64,000 nt of DNA from Darksidea phi (taxonomy: Eukaryota; Ascomycota; Dothideomycetes; Pleosporales; Lentitheciaceae). The stretch spans positions 1 to 64,000 of the forward strand of contig JASJFT010000023.1 of the NCBI GenBank assembly GCA_030770425.1. The letters run 5' to 3'. Shown here in pieces: positions 33,714 through 44,215 of the stretch. The notes beneath the pieces were generated by a model. It was not told the origin of the DNA, ran no database searches, and saw nothing but the letters and a program-made list of their open reading frames with translations. The position numbers and the translations under genes were made by a program. Numbering within the stretch: position 1 is the stretch's first letter; each line of letters starts with the position of its first letter.

Positions 33714-36700
33714 ATGGGGAATGCTCACAGTGCGGCTGCCACCCATCACCAGCAGCACCACAACAAGCTCTCGAAGCCGAGGACGAACACGAACTCGCCC
33801 CCTGTCGCCCCCAAAGTGGTCGATTCCCCCGCCTCCGTCTCCAGATATGCACATCTGAGCAGCAGGGAGCGACAGCAGATCAAGACGCAGTTGCTTTCGC
33901 CCGTGGAGAAGGAATTCGGAAAATCGAGCCCACCAAATGGAGACGACGGCGTGGCAGAGCTTGCCAAGGACCTGCAGCGGCGACTATCGGGTGGATCGAG
34001 GACCAACTCGCTATCCTGCTTTGGCAGCACCCGCAACTCCACCACAAGACTCACCAGTCTTCCCGGCTCGAAGGTTTCCCTAGTCTCCAACAGCCAGGGT
34101 GTGGAGCTTGGGACGGCTTCCCCCGACGATCTCGCAGCGCTCCGTATGTGAACCCAGCCGGAGCTGCTTAATGCGTTCGCTGATGTGGCCTTTAGAACAA
34201 GCTCTCCAGAGTCCTGTACCTTGTCCGTCACCTCGCCAGTCGCCCGCTCCAGAGCCGGGACTCAGTCGTCGGACCTCCATCATTAACCGCTCGACATCAT
34301 CACTCCTACGACGACGCTCCCTAGTTACAACACCCGGTCCAGCCACTCGGAGCTCCCCGGTTGAAGGCATCAGACGGACATGGAACTCGTGGAAGACACC
34401 CGTCTACAGTCCACAAGAGGAAGCCAAATGGCGCGCCGAGATGATGGGTAAATCTCCCCTTACAAGGCTGGCTGCGCTTGACCTGGCAGAAGAAGGCCGC
34501 GACTCGCCGACCCCTCGAGCTCAAACGCCGGGTGAGTTGGAATACTCACATCTTGGATCGTTGAAGCTAGGTTCATTGAGAGTCACCAATGGGGAACCCT
34601 CGCCAGCTCCCAGCACGAGACTCGGTCGCCGTAGGTCGAATCCTAATCTGTCTTACGAGGAAGACTATTTCACACCTCCGGAGCTTTACGACAGCCCAAT
34701 CATGATGAAGACTACTAAACGCCGCGGGCACGGCAGAAGCAAGTCAACGATCGAACCTCCTACACCTCCGCTTTATCGCAGGTCATTATTGTCCGATCAA
34801 ACTAGAAGGGCAAAAACGACTTCTAGATGTGATAGTCCTCAGAAAGTCCTGTCCCAAAGTCGCACCCTGTTCGATGATTCCGAACCAGAGCCTGTGAGAC
34901 GCCTCCGAGTCATGAATAAAAGCGCGGATACTCTTGCGGACACCTTGACAAAGGATAGTTCGACTGTGTCAGCTGAAAGTCCCACCTGCATTCAAATGGA
35001 CCAAGATAAATTTTTTATATCGGACGATGCGGAGTCTTTCCGAAAGGAAGCTTTCCGTCTTCTGAACGGCACCATATTTAATGAGCCCACAGCAATGGTA
35101 GAGCCACCAAATCTCGGGTCCCAGCCCTCTCACGTAATGGAGACTTCGAAAGTCAAAACGGCGACGTCGAAAAAAGCTGTCGATCGGCCTCTCTCGAAGA
35201 AGGCAGACTCCGGCTACTCCTCTGGTGGGAGTTTCAAAGCCATGCAGTGTGAGGCTTCGAAAGAGGGTACTGTCCCCACACTCTCCAAGAAGCCTTCGAT
35301 CGCAGCCGACGTCCTTCGAAGTGGGAGCTCCAATAGCGATGCCGCATCCAGTCCCAGTACAGCTGAGAAGGTGCTACACCCTCCAGCCTCCCAGAATATC
35401 CTACCATCGCATCCAGCAAGCGACCATGTAGGGCTCTCGTCGAGCTCTTTGCATGTGCCGCATGCTACAGTAGCACAATCTTTTGATTATGATTCGCTTA
35501 AGAGTCCAGTGTCAGTCGTGTCTCAGTTCTCCGTCGACAGCAAGACTTCGATGCAGAGACGACTGCAGAAGCGGCGACCGTCATTTCAAGAGCTCCCAGT
35601 CGTTCAGTCGTGTAAACCTATAACCGAGGGGACTGTACCCAGCATTCCGGTTGACGTTAGGAGCAAGTTCGTGAGACGTCTCTCAGAGACTCCAGGCATG
35701 GATTGTTTAACGCGAACATATCCAAGCAAAGAGCATGTCAGCGATGGGGGTGAAACAACCAGTTCACCTGTCGTGGCAGTCTCGATTCGATCTCCCCCCC
35801 CTCCGGCATCTCCTGAACCACGGGGTAGGCACCACAAACGCTCTGCTACTGAACGTCCCATTTCACCGCGCCCTGGTGGTTTCCGACGGAGCCTGTCCCT
35901 TTTCCGAAGCAAGTCCAAGACAAGCAAGCAGGAGGAAGAAATGGAACAACGTCAGAAAGAAAGCAATGCCCCACCAAGTGTACTTGGTCTCGGCACTATC
36001 GCAACATCACTGGGACGATCGCCATACGATGCCGCAATGGTTCCGACCCGCCGCAAATCGGTGACTTCGCCAATGCATCCTCACCAACTAGGCGACATGA
36101 TGCCACGGGCAAAATCCATGGTCAACATGGATGCAGAAACAGCCGCAGAATTTGCTCGTATGCGCAGCAAAGACCGTGCCTTATTACGACCTAGTATGTC
36201 TCAACGACCGCGAAGCTTTCACGATATCTACAGACGGCGACCCCACGATCTCTATGAAGACGTACCTTCCGTTCCTTCCGTTCCTTCTGTTCCATCCATG
36301 CCTTCTGTTCCTACAGAGGAGATGACTAGACTGCCTGTCCCATATGTACCCGAGCCCATCCAGCCGGTTGAGCAACACGTTCCAGTAGAAGCACGCCTAG
36401 GTGCAAACTTCCGCGCTCGAACATCCGGACGAGGTCCTCTTGTGTCTGAAATCATCGCCAAGTATGATAGGAACGGTCAGCCAGTAGTCGAGCAACAACC
36501 CCACGATTGGCAACCACATGCTCGCCTGTGGAGTCAGCGTCGTAAATCTATAGGAGAAGGTCTACGCCAACGCGCAGAGGAGGAGTCCCAGGCGCAGTCG
36601 CACGCCCCAGAAAAGCCATCTATGCCCCAATTGCCTCCCCAATATACTGGTACAGGGATAAGGCAGTTGCACAGCTACGCCAGCCGTAGAGGTACGCATT

Positions 36701-36759
36701 TCAGCCACCACCATGGCGTGGAACTCTCGCATGTTCCCATGTTTTTGGAACGAGCTTGA
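33714..36759 (+). CDS. Large Ser/Pro-rich protein with N-myristoylation-type start, unknown function
   Basis: Two exons, 33714-34143 and 34196-36759 (52-nt intron), give 997 aa. The first in-frame ATG gives MGNAHSAAATHH, which fits the N-myristoylation pattern (Gly2, Ser6). The first exon also encodes YAHLSSRERQQIKTQLLSPV, a folded-looking helix-rich stretch. The rest is mostly disordered and rich in S, P, R and T, with many RRxS-type basophilic kinase sites (SRRTS, GRRRSN, TRRKS). Other landmarks are a run of VPS units at about 833-850 and a C-terminal segment (GPLVSEIIAKYDRNGQPV, then RRKSIGEGLRQRAEEE). I do not recognise the family. The pattern suggests a membrane-anchored, phosphorylation-rich scaffold, which is inference only. 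Confidence 0.8.
36262..36315 (+). repeat. 9-bp tandem repeat encoding V-P-S units
   Basis: Six consecutive 9-nt units (gtaccttcc, gttccttcc, gttccttct, gttccatcc, atgccttct, gttcctaca) inside the S-rich orphan gene, giving (V/M)-P-(S/T) repeats. In frame, so length change would keep the reading frame. Confidence 0.85.
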
Positions 36760-37976
36760 TAGCATATGGGCTTGTTTGTTTGTTTTTGACGTTCTTGTTT
36801 CTGCGATATACCAACTTCATGACGTAACCTCTTTTGATATTCCATCGGGCATTTCTGCGTGGAGCGCATTTAGGTTCATTAGGCATGGGTGTCGGCATGC
36901 ACGTACATCCATTTAGGGGATTGAACCCGCAAGGTACATAAAAGCGGTGGGCGGCACACAAATCAGGAGTCACATTTCAGACACATGTTGGGTGGTATTG
37001 TGCATGGCACGACAGGACGTCGCTATCTTGAGAATGCCTCCAGCTACTATATTGGACAGTCATTGATATCGCTCGCATGCATTTGCCCTGCCCCTTTCAA
37101 TAGGCATGTTGATTACGCAGCCGGGCTACCTTTCAAGGTCAATGCATAGCATGCAGCCGTCCTCCACTCGCTATCTCGATATAGGCGCAAGTCAGAATAG
37201 ATATATTTAGCGCAAGAGTCATCCACAGTGGCATGTACCTGCTGCAAAGAATCATATTCAATAACAAGCTATGCGAGAGAGGCGCATCCGATCACCTATA
37301 CGATATCCCAATGTGTTCAGCTTGAGGCTGAGTGCATGTGGATTTGCATGGCAACGGTGGGGCTGTGGTGGCTGTTGGTCGGTGATGTCAGGACATACAG
37401 AGGCCGGGGTCGCTCGCCAATTTTAAGTGCGGCATTTCCAGGTAGGAAGCGGCCGTCGGAATCGGGGAAGCTGCCGCACAATCAGCGAAAAATCAGTCAC
37501 CCCGCCCCTTCATTCTTACAATACTCCTCTCTCACCGGAGCTGCTTCACATAAAGCGCTCCAACTGCCCGCCTCTGTCTCGCTCGACACTCGCTTCCGCG
37601 ACTGCCTTTGGTCGTTGCAAAGGCTCCTCAACAACTACGGCCACGGCCCTATTCCTTTACGACCTCCAAATTGTCTCTGTTCGGCCTTCTCCACACGTCC
37701 TCAACAACCTGCCGCCCCCCAGCATTGAAGTTGTCTAAAATCGACCTCGAGCGTGCGTTGTTCGATTTCAACGCAAACGAAACCCTCGATAGCAAAACCC
37801 TTCAGCTGCCGCATAGCAGTCTCTCTGTGGTTCTTCTCCTTTGCGGGGAAGAGTCGAGGAGACCTCGTCCACAATCGAGTCTCAGCTTCGAGTCATTCAG
37901 GCCTCCTTAATACGCCTTGCGCACCAGAAGAACAACGATCACTACAAGCCCACTCCTCGGATCGCCTATCCAGGGA
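36760..37976. promoter_or_regulatory. Promoter and long leader region of ornithine decarboxylase
   Basis: 1.2 kb upstream of SPE1. Nearest the gene the sequence is pyrimidine-rich (37500-37700), typical of a transcription start zone. An in-frame stop at 37908 rules out a longer ODC N terminus without an extra exon. Several ATGs lie in other frames in this stretch (for example at 37228 and 37753), so upstream ORFs may exist if the transcript starts early. No other gene seen. Confidence 0.5.
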
Positions 37977-39418
37977 ATGGCCCCTTCTGCTATTACGCCT
38001 ACCGAGCAATACAACTTGTCTTATGAAGACTTGAAGTCTGTCGATAAGACTCTTGGTACGACCGTCAATCATGGCGCTGGCATATCCAAGCAGTTGATTG
38101 GGGAGGCTCTGAAGAGCCGGGTTGAGGCCGTTGATCCGGATACCTGCGATGTCGGCGATGAGGATGCTTTCTTCGTCGCCGACTTGGGCGAGGTCTACCG
38201 GCAGCACATGCGCTGGAAGAAGAATCTGGCTCGGGTCAAACCGCACTACGGTGAGTCTTCCACCCCACTTACTTGCTGACGAGTAGTTACTGACATGTGA
38301 AACAGCGGTCAAGTGTAACCCCGACCCAGAAGTGCTTCGTCTCATGATCGAATTGGGGCTCGGCTTCGACTGCGCATCCAAGAAAGAGATCGAGACTGTT
38401 CTAGATATGGGCGTCGACCCCTCTCGCGTCATCTACGCACAGCCGTGCAAGACCAACTCCTACGTGCGCTACGCGGCTCAAGCAGGGGTCAAGCAAATGA
38501 CCTTTGACAACACCGACGAGCTTTATAAGACGAAGCGACTCTTTCCGGACGCTGAGCTGTATCTGCGCATCCTGACAGACGACTCTCAGAGCCTGTGCCG
38601 GCTTAGCCAGAAATTCGGTGCTTCTCTGGACTCTACTGCTGAGCTGCTTGAGCTAGCAAAGAAGTTGGAGCTTAACGTTGTGGGTGTGGCGTTCCACGTC
38701 GGATCTGGTGCTTCTGACCCGAAGGCGTTCATCAAAGCTGTGCAAGATGCGCGCTTCGTCTTTGATCAAGCTGCTGCTCTCGGCTTCAACATGCACACCT
38801 TGGACGTGGGCGGTGGCTTCACAGGCGACGAAACCTTCGAGCCCATGGCTGCCGTCCTCTCCACCTCCCTGGACGATTACTTCCCGCCACACATCCGTGT
38901 CATCGGCGAGCCGGGCCGCTACTACGTCTCGACCGCCTTCACTATCGCATGCCACATCATCGCCCGCCGCACCGTCACCGATGCTACGCTCGGGATGACT
39001 TCATACATGTTGTACCTCAACGATGGTGTTTACGGCAACTTCTCCAGCATCATCTTTGACCATCAGAACCCTGTTCCGCGGGTCCTGAAGTGCGGAAATG
39101 ATGTGTTGTACGATGTTCGTCGCTCCGGCTATGATACCCCATCTCAGACCGAGTATTCCATCTGGGGCCCGACATGCGATGGGATCGACATTGTTTCGTC
39201 CTCGTGCACGTTCCCCGAGGTTTTGGATGTGGGTGATTGGCTCTATTTTGAGGATATGGGTGGTAAGTTCTCGGCATGCTCCTTACAGAATTGCAGATGC
39301 TAATTGATCCCTAGCCTACACCAAGTGTTCCGCCACCCGCTTCAACGGCTTCACCGATAGCCACGATGTCGTCTACATCTGCAGCGAGCCGGGTGCCAAA
39401 GCCCTCTTGAACCTTTAA
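37977..39418 (+). CDS. SPE1: Ornithine decarboxylase
   Basis: Three exons, 37977-38250, 38306-39262 and 39315-39418 (introns 55 and 52 nt), give 444 aa. It is the PLP enzyme that makes putrescine from ornithine, the first committed step of polyamine synthesis in the cytosol. The PLP lysine is Lys94 in HYAVKCNPD, and the first intron splits the Ala codon two residues before it. Other fold-III decarboxylase signatures are FHVGSGASD, LDVGGGFTGDE and GEPGRYYV. The catalytic cysteine from the partner subunit is at about Cys382 in WGPTCDGID. The C terminus (ATRFNGF...GAKALLNL) is on the short last exon. Antizyme-type control is known for fungal ODC but not visible in this gene. Confidence 0.96.
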
Positions 39419-40205
39419 AAGCTAATTAGTGCCTTAGATGGCGATCTCAAAAGCGCGCTTGCTGTTCATAACTATGGCGGACACGTTTAGTTTTCATAGT
39501 ACTTTTAGTACATCTAATCTTAGACAGGAGGGTTTGGATGCAATTAGAGGACGGTGGAATAATTTGCTTACGTGCTGCACGAAGTCTCCATAGAATCCTT
39601 AGACGAAAAAAAATTTGTCATTCGCTCATCTAGTCGTATCGAACACGTATTATTACGTATCAAAATGTGTGTAGGGTGATTGCAAAAACGAAGAGTCTTG
39701 CTCAACACGCCGAGAACCTACCCACTCACATGTATATTTTGACCTACCGTGCGCCGTGGTGACCAGCTCTCATGATCTCCATCCGGAACACGTCTTTCAC
39801 TGGCGCGTGTATCCTCTCCGCGTTCCCAGCCCTAAGTAATGTCAAGTATCCCTTTTCACTAGTAGAGTATACCGATCACAGAAGCAAAGTTAGACTCATA
39901 TATCAGTAATCTTCCATCTTCCTATGTACTAGTAACAGTAGTACAAAACGACTAAGCCTGGTTTCGCAAGCCCTTCCATCCATCCATCAGAAACATTAGT
40001 ATACAGTGTACGTAATCCCCACCCACCATTCAAGCTCGTAAAGCCAAAACGCCGTCCAAATCCCTTCGTGAAAGCGGGGGGAGAGAGGAACCGTCCAAAC
40101 ACTGATCCCCACCCTAGAAACTCCGGGCTAAAACAAAGTCTATGTATGGTATGGTATGGTACACAAATGCAGAGAGCAGAGGACTTTGAGCGAGTAGTGT
40201 TAGAA
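39419..40205. other. Intergenic between convergent SPE1 and MDM31
   Basis: About 790 bp of shared 3' region, AT-rich near 39600-39670, with short repeats of tatggtatggtatgg near 40143-40159. No gene seen. Confidence 0.55.
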
Positions 40206-42419
40206 TCACGCTATATTGCCAGCTAAGCCTAAGAAGAGGGCTTGAGCGGCGAGCTGCAGGGTCCAGATGCCTACTTTTTTGATGCGGCGTTTGCGAGAGG
40301 TGGCGTCTTGAAGGACGTCGCGGGCGAAAGCGTCGTACATCTGTCCATGGCGTTAGTTCATCATGTTTGCAAATCCTAGGATGGGGGGAACAACCTCTCG
40401 CGAAATATCCTCCATCAAGCCGCTGTCATAAATAGTCCAGCTGCCATCGAACTCGCTCGCCCTCTTGACGACCCTACAATTCACCGGGATAAACGTCTTC
40501 TTGGAATTGATGTATGCGACGATCGGTCTTACAAGCGCGTTGTTGACGTACGAGATGTCGTTTGTAAAAAGCGGTACTGCGGCTCTGACGTCGTTCAAGT
40601 GAACGCGGACGTCCATAATGATGAAGCGATGATCGTCCTCTGATTGGCCTTCCTGGGGAGTTTGTTGGTGGTGGCGATCGTCGAAGCCGTGCGCTGCGTG
40701 GTCAGAATAGTGGCGAATGTTGTTCTGTGTTACCGTCGCTTCAACGCGGTCGTACATATCCGACATGACCTTGGCTAAGCTGTCATCGTCTTCGTTGGGG
40801 AGCATGACGTCGGCGACGATGTCGACGTTGCCTTCGTAGATCCATGAGAAGGGTCCCTCATACCCCCTATTGAGGTGGTCGATATTGAGACCGTCTATGC
40901 GAATGCGGCTTTGCTTTTTCCACCGGTTGCCGTCTTCTGTGTCGCGTCCATCACTTAGCTGTGCGCCGGTGTAGTTGTGTGTTTGTCGAGGATGGATTGT
41001 GAATAGGGAGTTGTCGAAGGATCCTGACATCATATTTGCAGACAAAAAGTCGTAGAAGAGCCACTGCTTTCGCAACTGGGGTAAGTCGCAAGAGTAGATG
41101 CTGACGGAGAAGGGACGGAAGTTGGCTGGCTGGTAGATGGTAACCAGCAGATCTTCCATTTTGAATGAATCGAGCTCAAAGTCGCCTGGATGGTGCTCAT
41201 GCTTATACGATCGCGGGTCAACGCCTTCAATCGAGTGTACAGATGTCCTGTCCACAACTCCTCGAACCCCTTTGATTTCCACATCCTTCAGCAGGCCCTT
41301 GCCGTTGAACCATTTGGAGAATGATAGCGTTACGTTTACAGTATCCATGGATATATCGAACTGTGAATAGTTCGTGTCTTCCTCTTCAGCGGCTGCGCCA
41401 GAAGCATCTTTCTCCTTCTGTGCAATCGCAGCCGCGGCAGCAGCCGCCGACGTCTGGGAACCCTTGCTGACCTGCGCTTTCCCTTGGCCTGGTCTTCGCG
41501 AGACAAACACTTTGCGGAAAGAGATGACGCCGTCCTTCCATTTCGGTACCACAGCAGATTCGAAGACAACCTTGATGCCAGAGGACCGGGTCAGTTGGTT
41601 GCCGATCCATTTAGCAAGCGTCTCTTGCGCAAAGACGGTGTTGATGAGGAACACCGTGAGCATGAAGAACGTGGTGGTTCCAAGGATAACCCATAGCACA
41701 TGCGCCGCTAATATCCACGAGAACAGAGCATATATCTCATCCGCGTTGAACGGGCGCGTGCTCCTAATGGTGAGCCATTTGAAGTGGACTCGTATCCGTG
41801 ACCAGAAGCCAGAAGCTGCCTCTAATAGCTCTGCCTTGCTCGGGCGGTATAGATGTGGAAGAGCCTGCGGGAGGCGATCGAGGAAATGCTTCTCGGAGCT
41901 TGCCGATGGTTCGGGCTCTGTTTTGGGCGCTTCTTTACGATCTTTCGAAGGTTTAGGTGGAGCTTGAGGCTGGGGAGAGAGTTGTGCTTGCGGTGCGGAG
42001 GAAGGTTTGCTCTTGGGCTTCGAGCCACCTGTGACTGAGCTCTTGTTTCGCCGATTTGGGGTATCATTCTGCCGTATTATCGTCGCCGCTCTTGTCCGTA
42101 CGCTGCGACTCCAAGCTGAAGTTACAGCAAATGTGACGCTTCCTTCTACAACGCTCAGTCGGGGCAACGGTTGGCGTTGTAGAATGGCGGAGAAGGACCC
42201 GACATGTGAAGAACGCTGGGAAGCGATCGGAGACGACAAGTAACCCTGCACGCGCGCATTTGAAACGATTGACCGTGTTGCAGTCTTTAATCCAACCTGC
42301 GAAGCCGACCAGCCCACATATCCCACTCTCTGAAGCGGTGCACTTTGCTGGAGAAGCGGCAGGTCGCCCGCGGAGCGCCTGAAGAACGCGCTCGTCGCGA
42401 TCCCTACATTTCGACTCAT
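40206..42419 (-). CDS. MDM31: Mdm31-like mitochondrial inner membrane protein
   Basis: Two exons on the minus strand, 42419-40395 and 40340-40206 (54-nt intron), give 719 aa. The start ATG gives MSRNVGIATSAFFRRSAG, a good presequence; the frame stays open further up but only from a GTG. A P/S/K-rich linker (about 150-185) precedes a membrane helix at about 225-258. The large intermembrane-space part has the family blocks KDVEIKGVRGVVDRTS, LPQLRKQWLFYDFL, SRIRIDGLNIDHLNRG and NRGYEGPFSWIYEG. The last exon adds MYDAFARDVLQDATSRKRR and a C-terminal hydrophobic stretch. Yeast Mdm31/Mdm32 are needed for mitochondrial shape, nucleoid stability and cardiolipin balance. The intron donor GTTGTT is weak, but only this join continues the conserved C terminus. 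Confidence 0.9.
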
Positions 42420-42824
42420 TATATTCGGGACAGCGGCATGGTCGATGTCTGCTCTCACACGATATAGCAGACGAGGCGGTCGTCGGAAATATAAGGTTTG
42501 GCGTGAAAGGGTTTGGGAACAAGCACAAGAATGACGTGAAGAGTGCGAGACTTGGTCGGCAAAGGGAGCCACAGCATGCACGCCAAGCCCAAAAAGTTCG
42601 GCGTTATCGATAATTCTGTTAGTAAATTCTACGCGGACGAATTTCTTAACTCCACTACCACCACATTCAAGCAGTGCATAATTTGCCAGGCGGTAAGCAA
42701 AGAAGCGTCATTAGGAAACACTAGGCCAAATTACTAGCAAAATTTGACACTTCCACACACGCCGACTCTCCTCCATCGACCCCACCACGCAATCCGCCCC
42801 TCCTCGTCGACCCTCGCACACAAA
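42420..42824. promoter_or_regulatory. Short bidirectional promoter MDM31/PNO1
   Basis: 405 bp between two divergent start codons. An AT-rich patch near 42600-42660 lies in the middle. No specific factor site recognised. Both genes must draw their core promoters from this interval. Confidence 0.6.
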
Positions 42825-43759
42825 ATGCCAGCTCCCACAGCGCTCCAGCGCGTCCCTGCAGCCCTTGCAGACAATATGGACCAAGCCATGCTCGATCCAG
42901 CCTCCATCCCTCTTCCTGAGGACGAGTCCACCACCACCCCCCTCCTCGACATGTCCGCCCTGCCCTCCACAACCCCCGAACCCACCGCACTTTCCAACCC
43001 CACAGACGACATCCCCATGACCGACGAATCCGGCCGTCCCAAATTCCCCGCCGCAAAATCCATTCCCCTCGCCTTCAAACGCGAACAACGCAACGTGCCC
43101 GTCCCCCCACACAGACAAGCGCCTCTGAAAACCACATGGTCCAAGATATACCCGCCGCTGGTAGAGCACTTGAAGCTGCAAGTTCGCATGAACACGAAGA
43201 GCAGGGCGGTAGAATTACGGACAAGTAGCTTGACAACGGATACCGGAGCATTGCAGAAGGGAGAAGACTTTGTACGGGCGTTTTGTCTAGGGTTCGACGT
43301 CGACGATGCCATTGCACTACTGAGATTAGTATGTTTGCCCTCCTAAAACTTTCGCCACCATAAACAACCTTCCATCCAGCCCTTCGCCTTGCTTCGGCCA
43401 CTAACGATATATATAGGACGATTTGTACATCGAAACCTTCGAAATCAAAGATGTCAAAACCCTACACGGCGAGCATCTCTCCCGCGCAATAGGACGCATA
43501 GCGGGCAAAGACGGCCGGACAAAATTTGCCATCGGTGGGATAGTATACCCGTAATATAAAAATATAGCTAACTAGTAACATAGAAAACGCTTCGCGCACA
43601 CGTGTCGTCCTCGCCGACCAGAAGATCCACATCCTGGGCGGCTTTAAGAACATCCACATCGCCCGCGAAGCGATCGTTTCGCTTATTCTGGGCGCACAGC
43701 CAGGTAAAGTGTATGGGAATCTGAGGACAGTGGCGGGGAGAATGAAGGAGAGATTTTGA
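42825..43759 (+). CDS. PNO1: Pno1/Dim2, 40S ribosome assembly KH protein
   Basis: Three exons, 42825-43328, 43417-43534 and 43584-43759 (introns 88 and 49 nt), give 265 aa. Pno1 (Dim2) binds the 3' end of 18S pre-rRNA and recruits the methylase Dim1 and the endonuclease Nob1 in nucleolus and cytosol. The N-terminal 85 residues are acidic and variable. The conserved body has [18 protein letters not shown], a degenerate KH fold, then the second KH with [20 protein letters not shown] and [18 protein letters not shown]. The GxxG-like loop is GKDGRT. The end [14 protein letters not shown] is typical. The first in-frame ATG is at 42825. Divergent from MDM31 and convergent with DPH6. Confidence 0.95.
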
Positions 43760-44215
43760 AGGGGAGGAATGCGATGGAATTAATGTGGGTAGGGGAGCAT
43801 TTTGCATTGGGATGGCGTTTATGGAAACAATACCATTTATTGGATGAATGATTTGGTTGATGGATGATGGGATGGGTTTTGTTCTTCTCTAGCTCAGAAT
43901 CGAGCTTGTGGTGGGCACAGATAAACTGCTCAATAGCAAAAGTCCGAATGCTCTACCCGTTTCCCTCATGCTGACATACTTTGGCGCTCGTAGTTGCAGC
44001 TCTGAGCTCCTCAACTTCAACAGCCTATGTACGCGATATATACCAACTCTGACATTCTACCAACCCTAGACTCCGCCTCGATCGAGTATCCCCCTATCGT
44101 CGCTCACATATCCAAATGGCATCAGTGCCCCTTATCTCTATCCATCACGAGGTACGCTCCCATCTACTCAAGCATACTCTCAAACCCATCAATCTCGGCC
44201 CAACACTGCACTTCT
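43760..44215. other. Intergenic between convergent PNO1 and DPH6
   Basis: 456 bp of shared 3' sequence, AT-rich near 43820-43870. Plus-strand ORFs running on into 44.5 kb are shadows of DPH6. Confidence 0.55.

Noticed and set aside
36900..36935. tRNA T-arm-like word (ggattgaacccgc) on the minus strand
   Set aside because: Only three stem pairs form, and there is no matching acceptor stem, D arm or anticodon arm at the expected distance.
42420..42581. Longer N terminus for MDM31
   Set aside because: The extension opens with GTG rather than ATG, and the ATG at 42419 gives a clear mitochondrial presequence.
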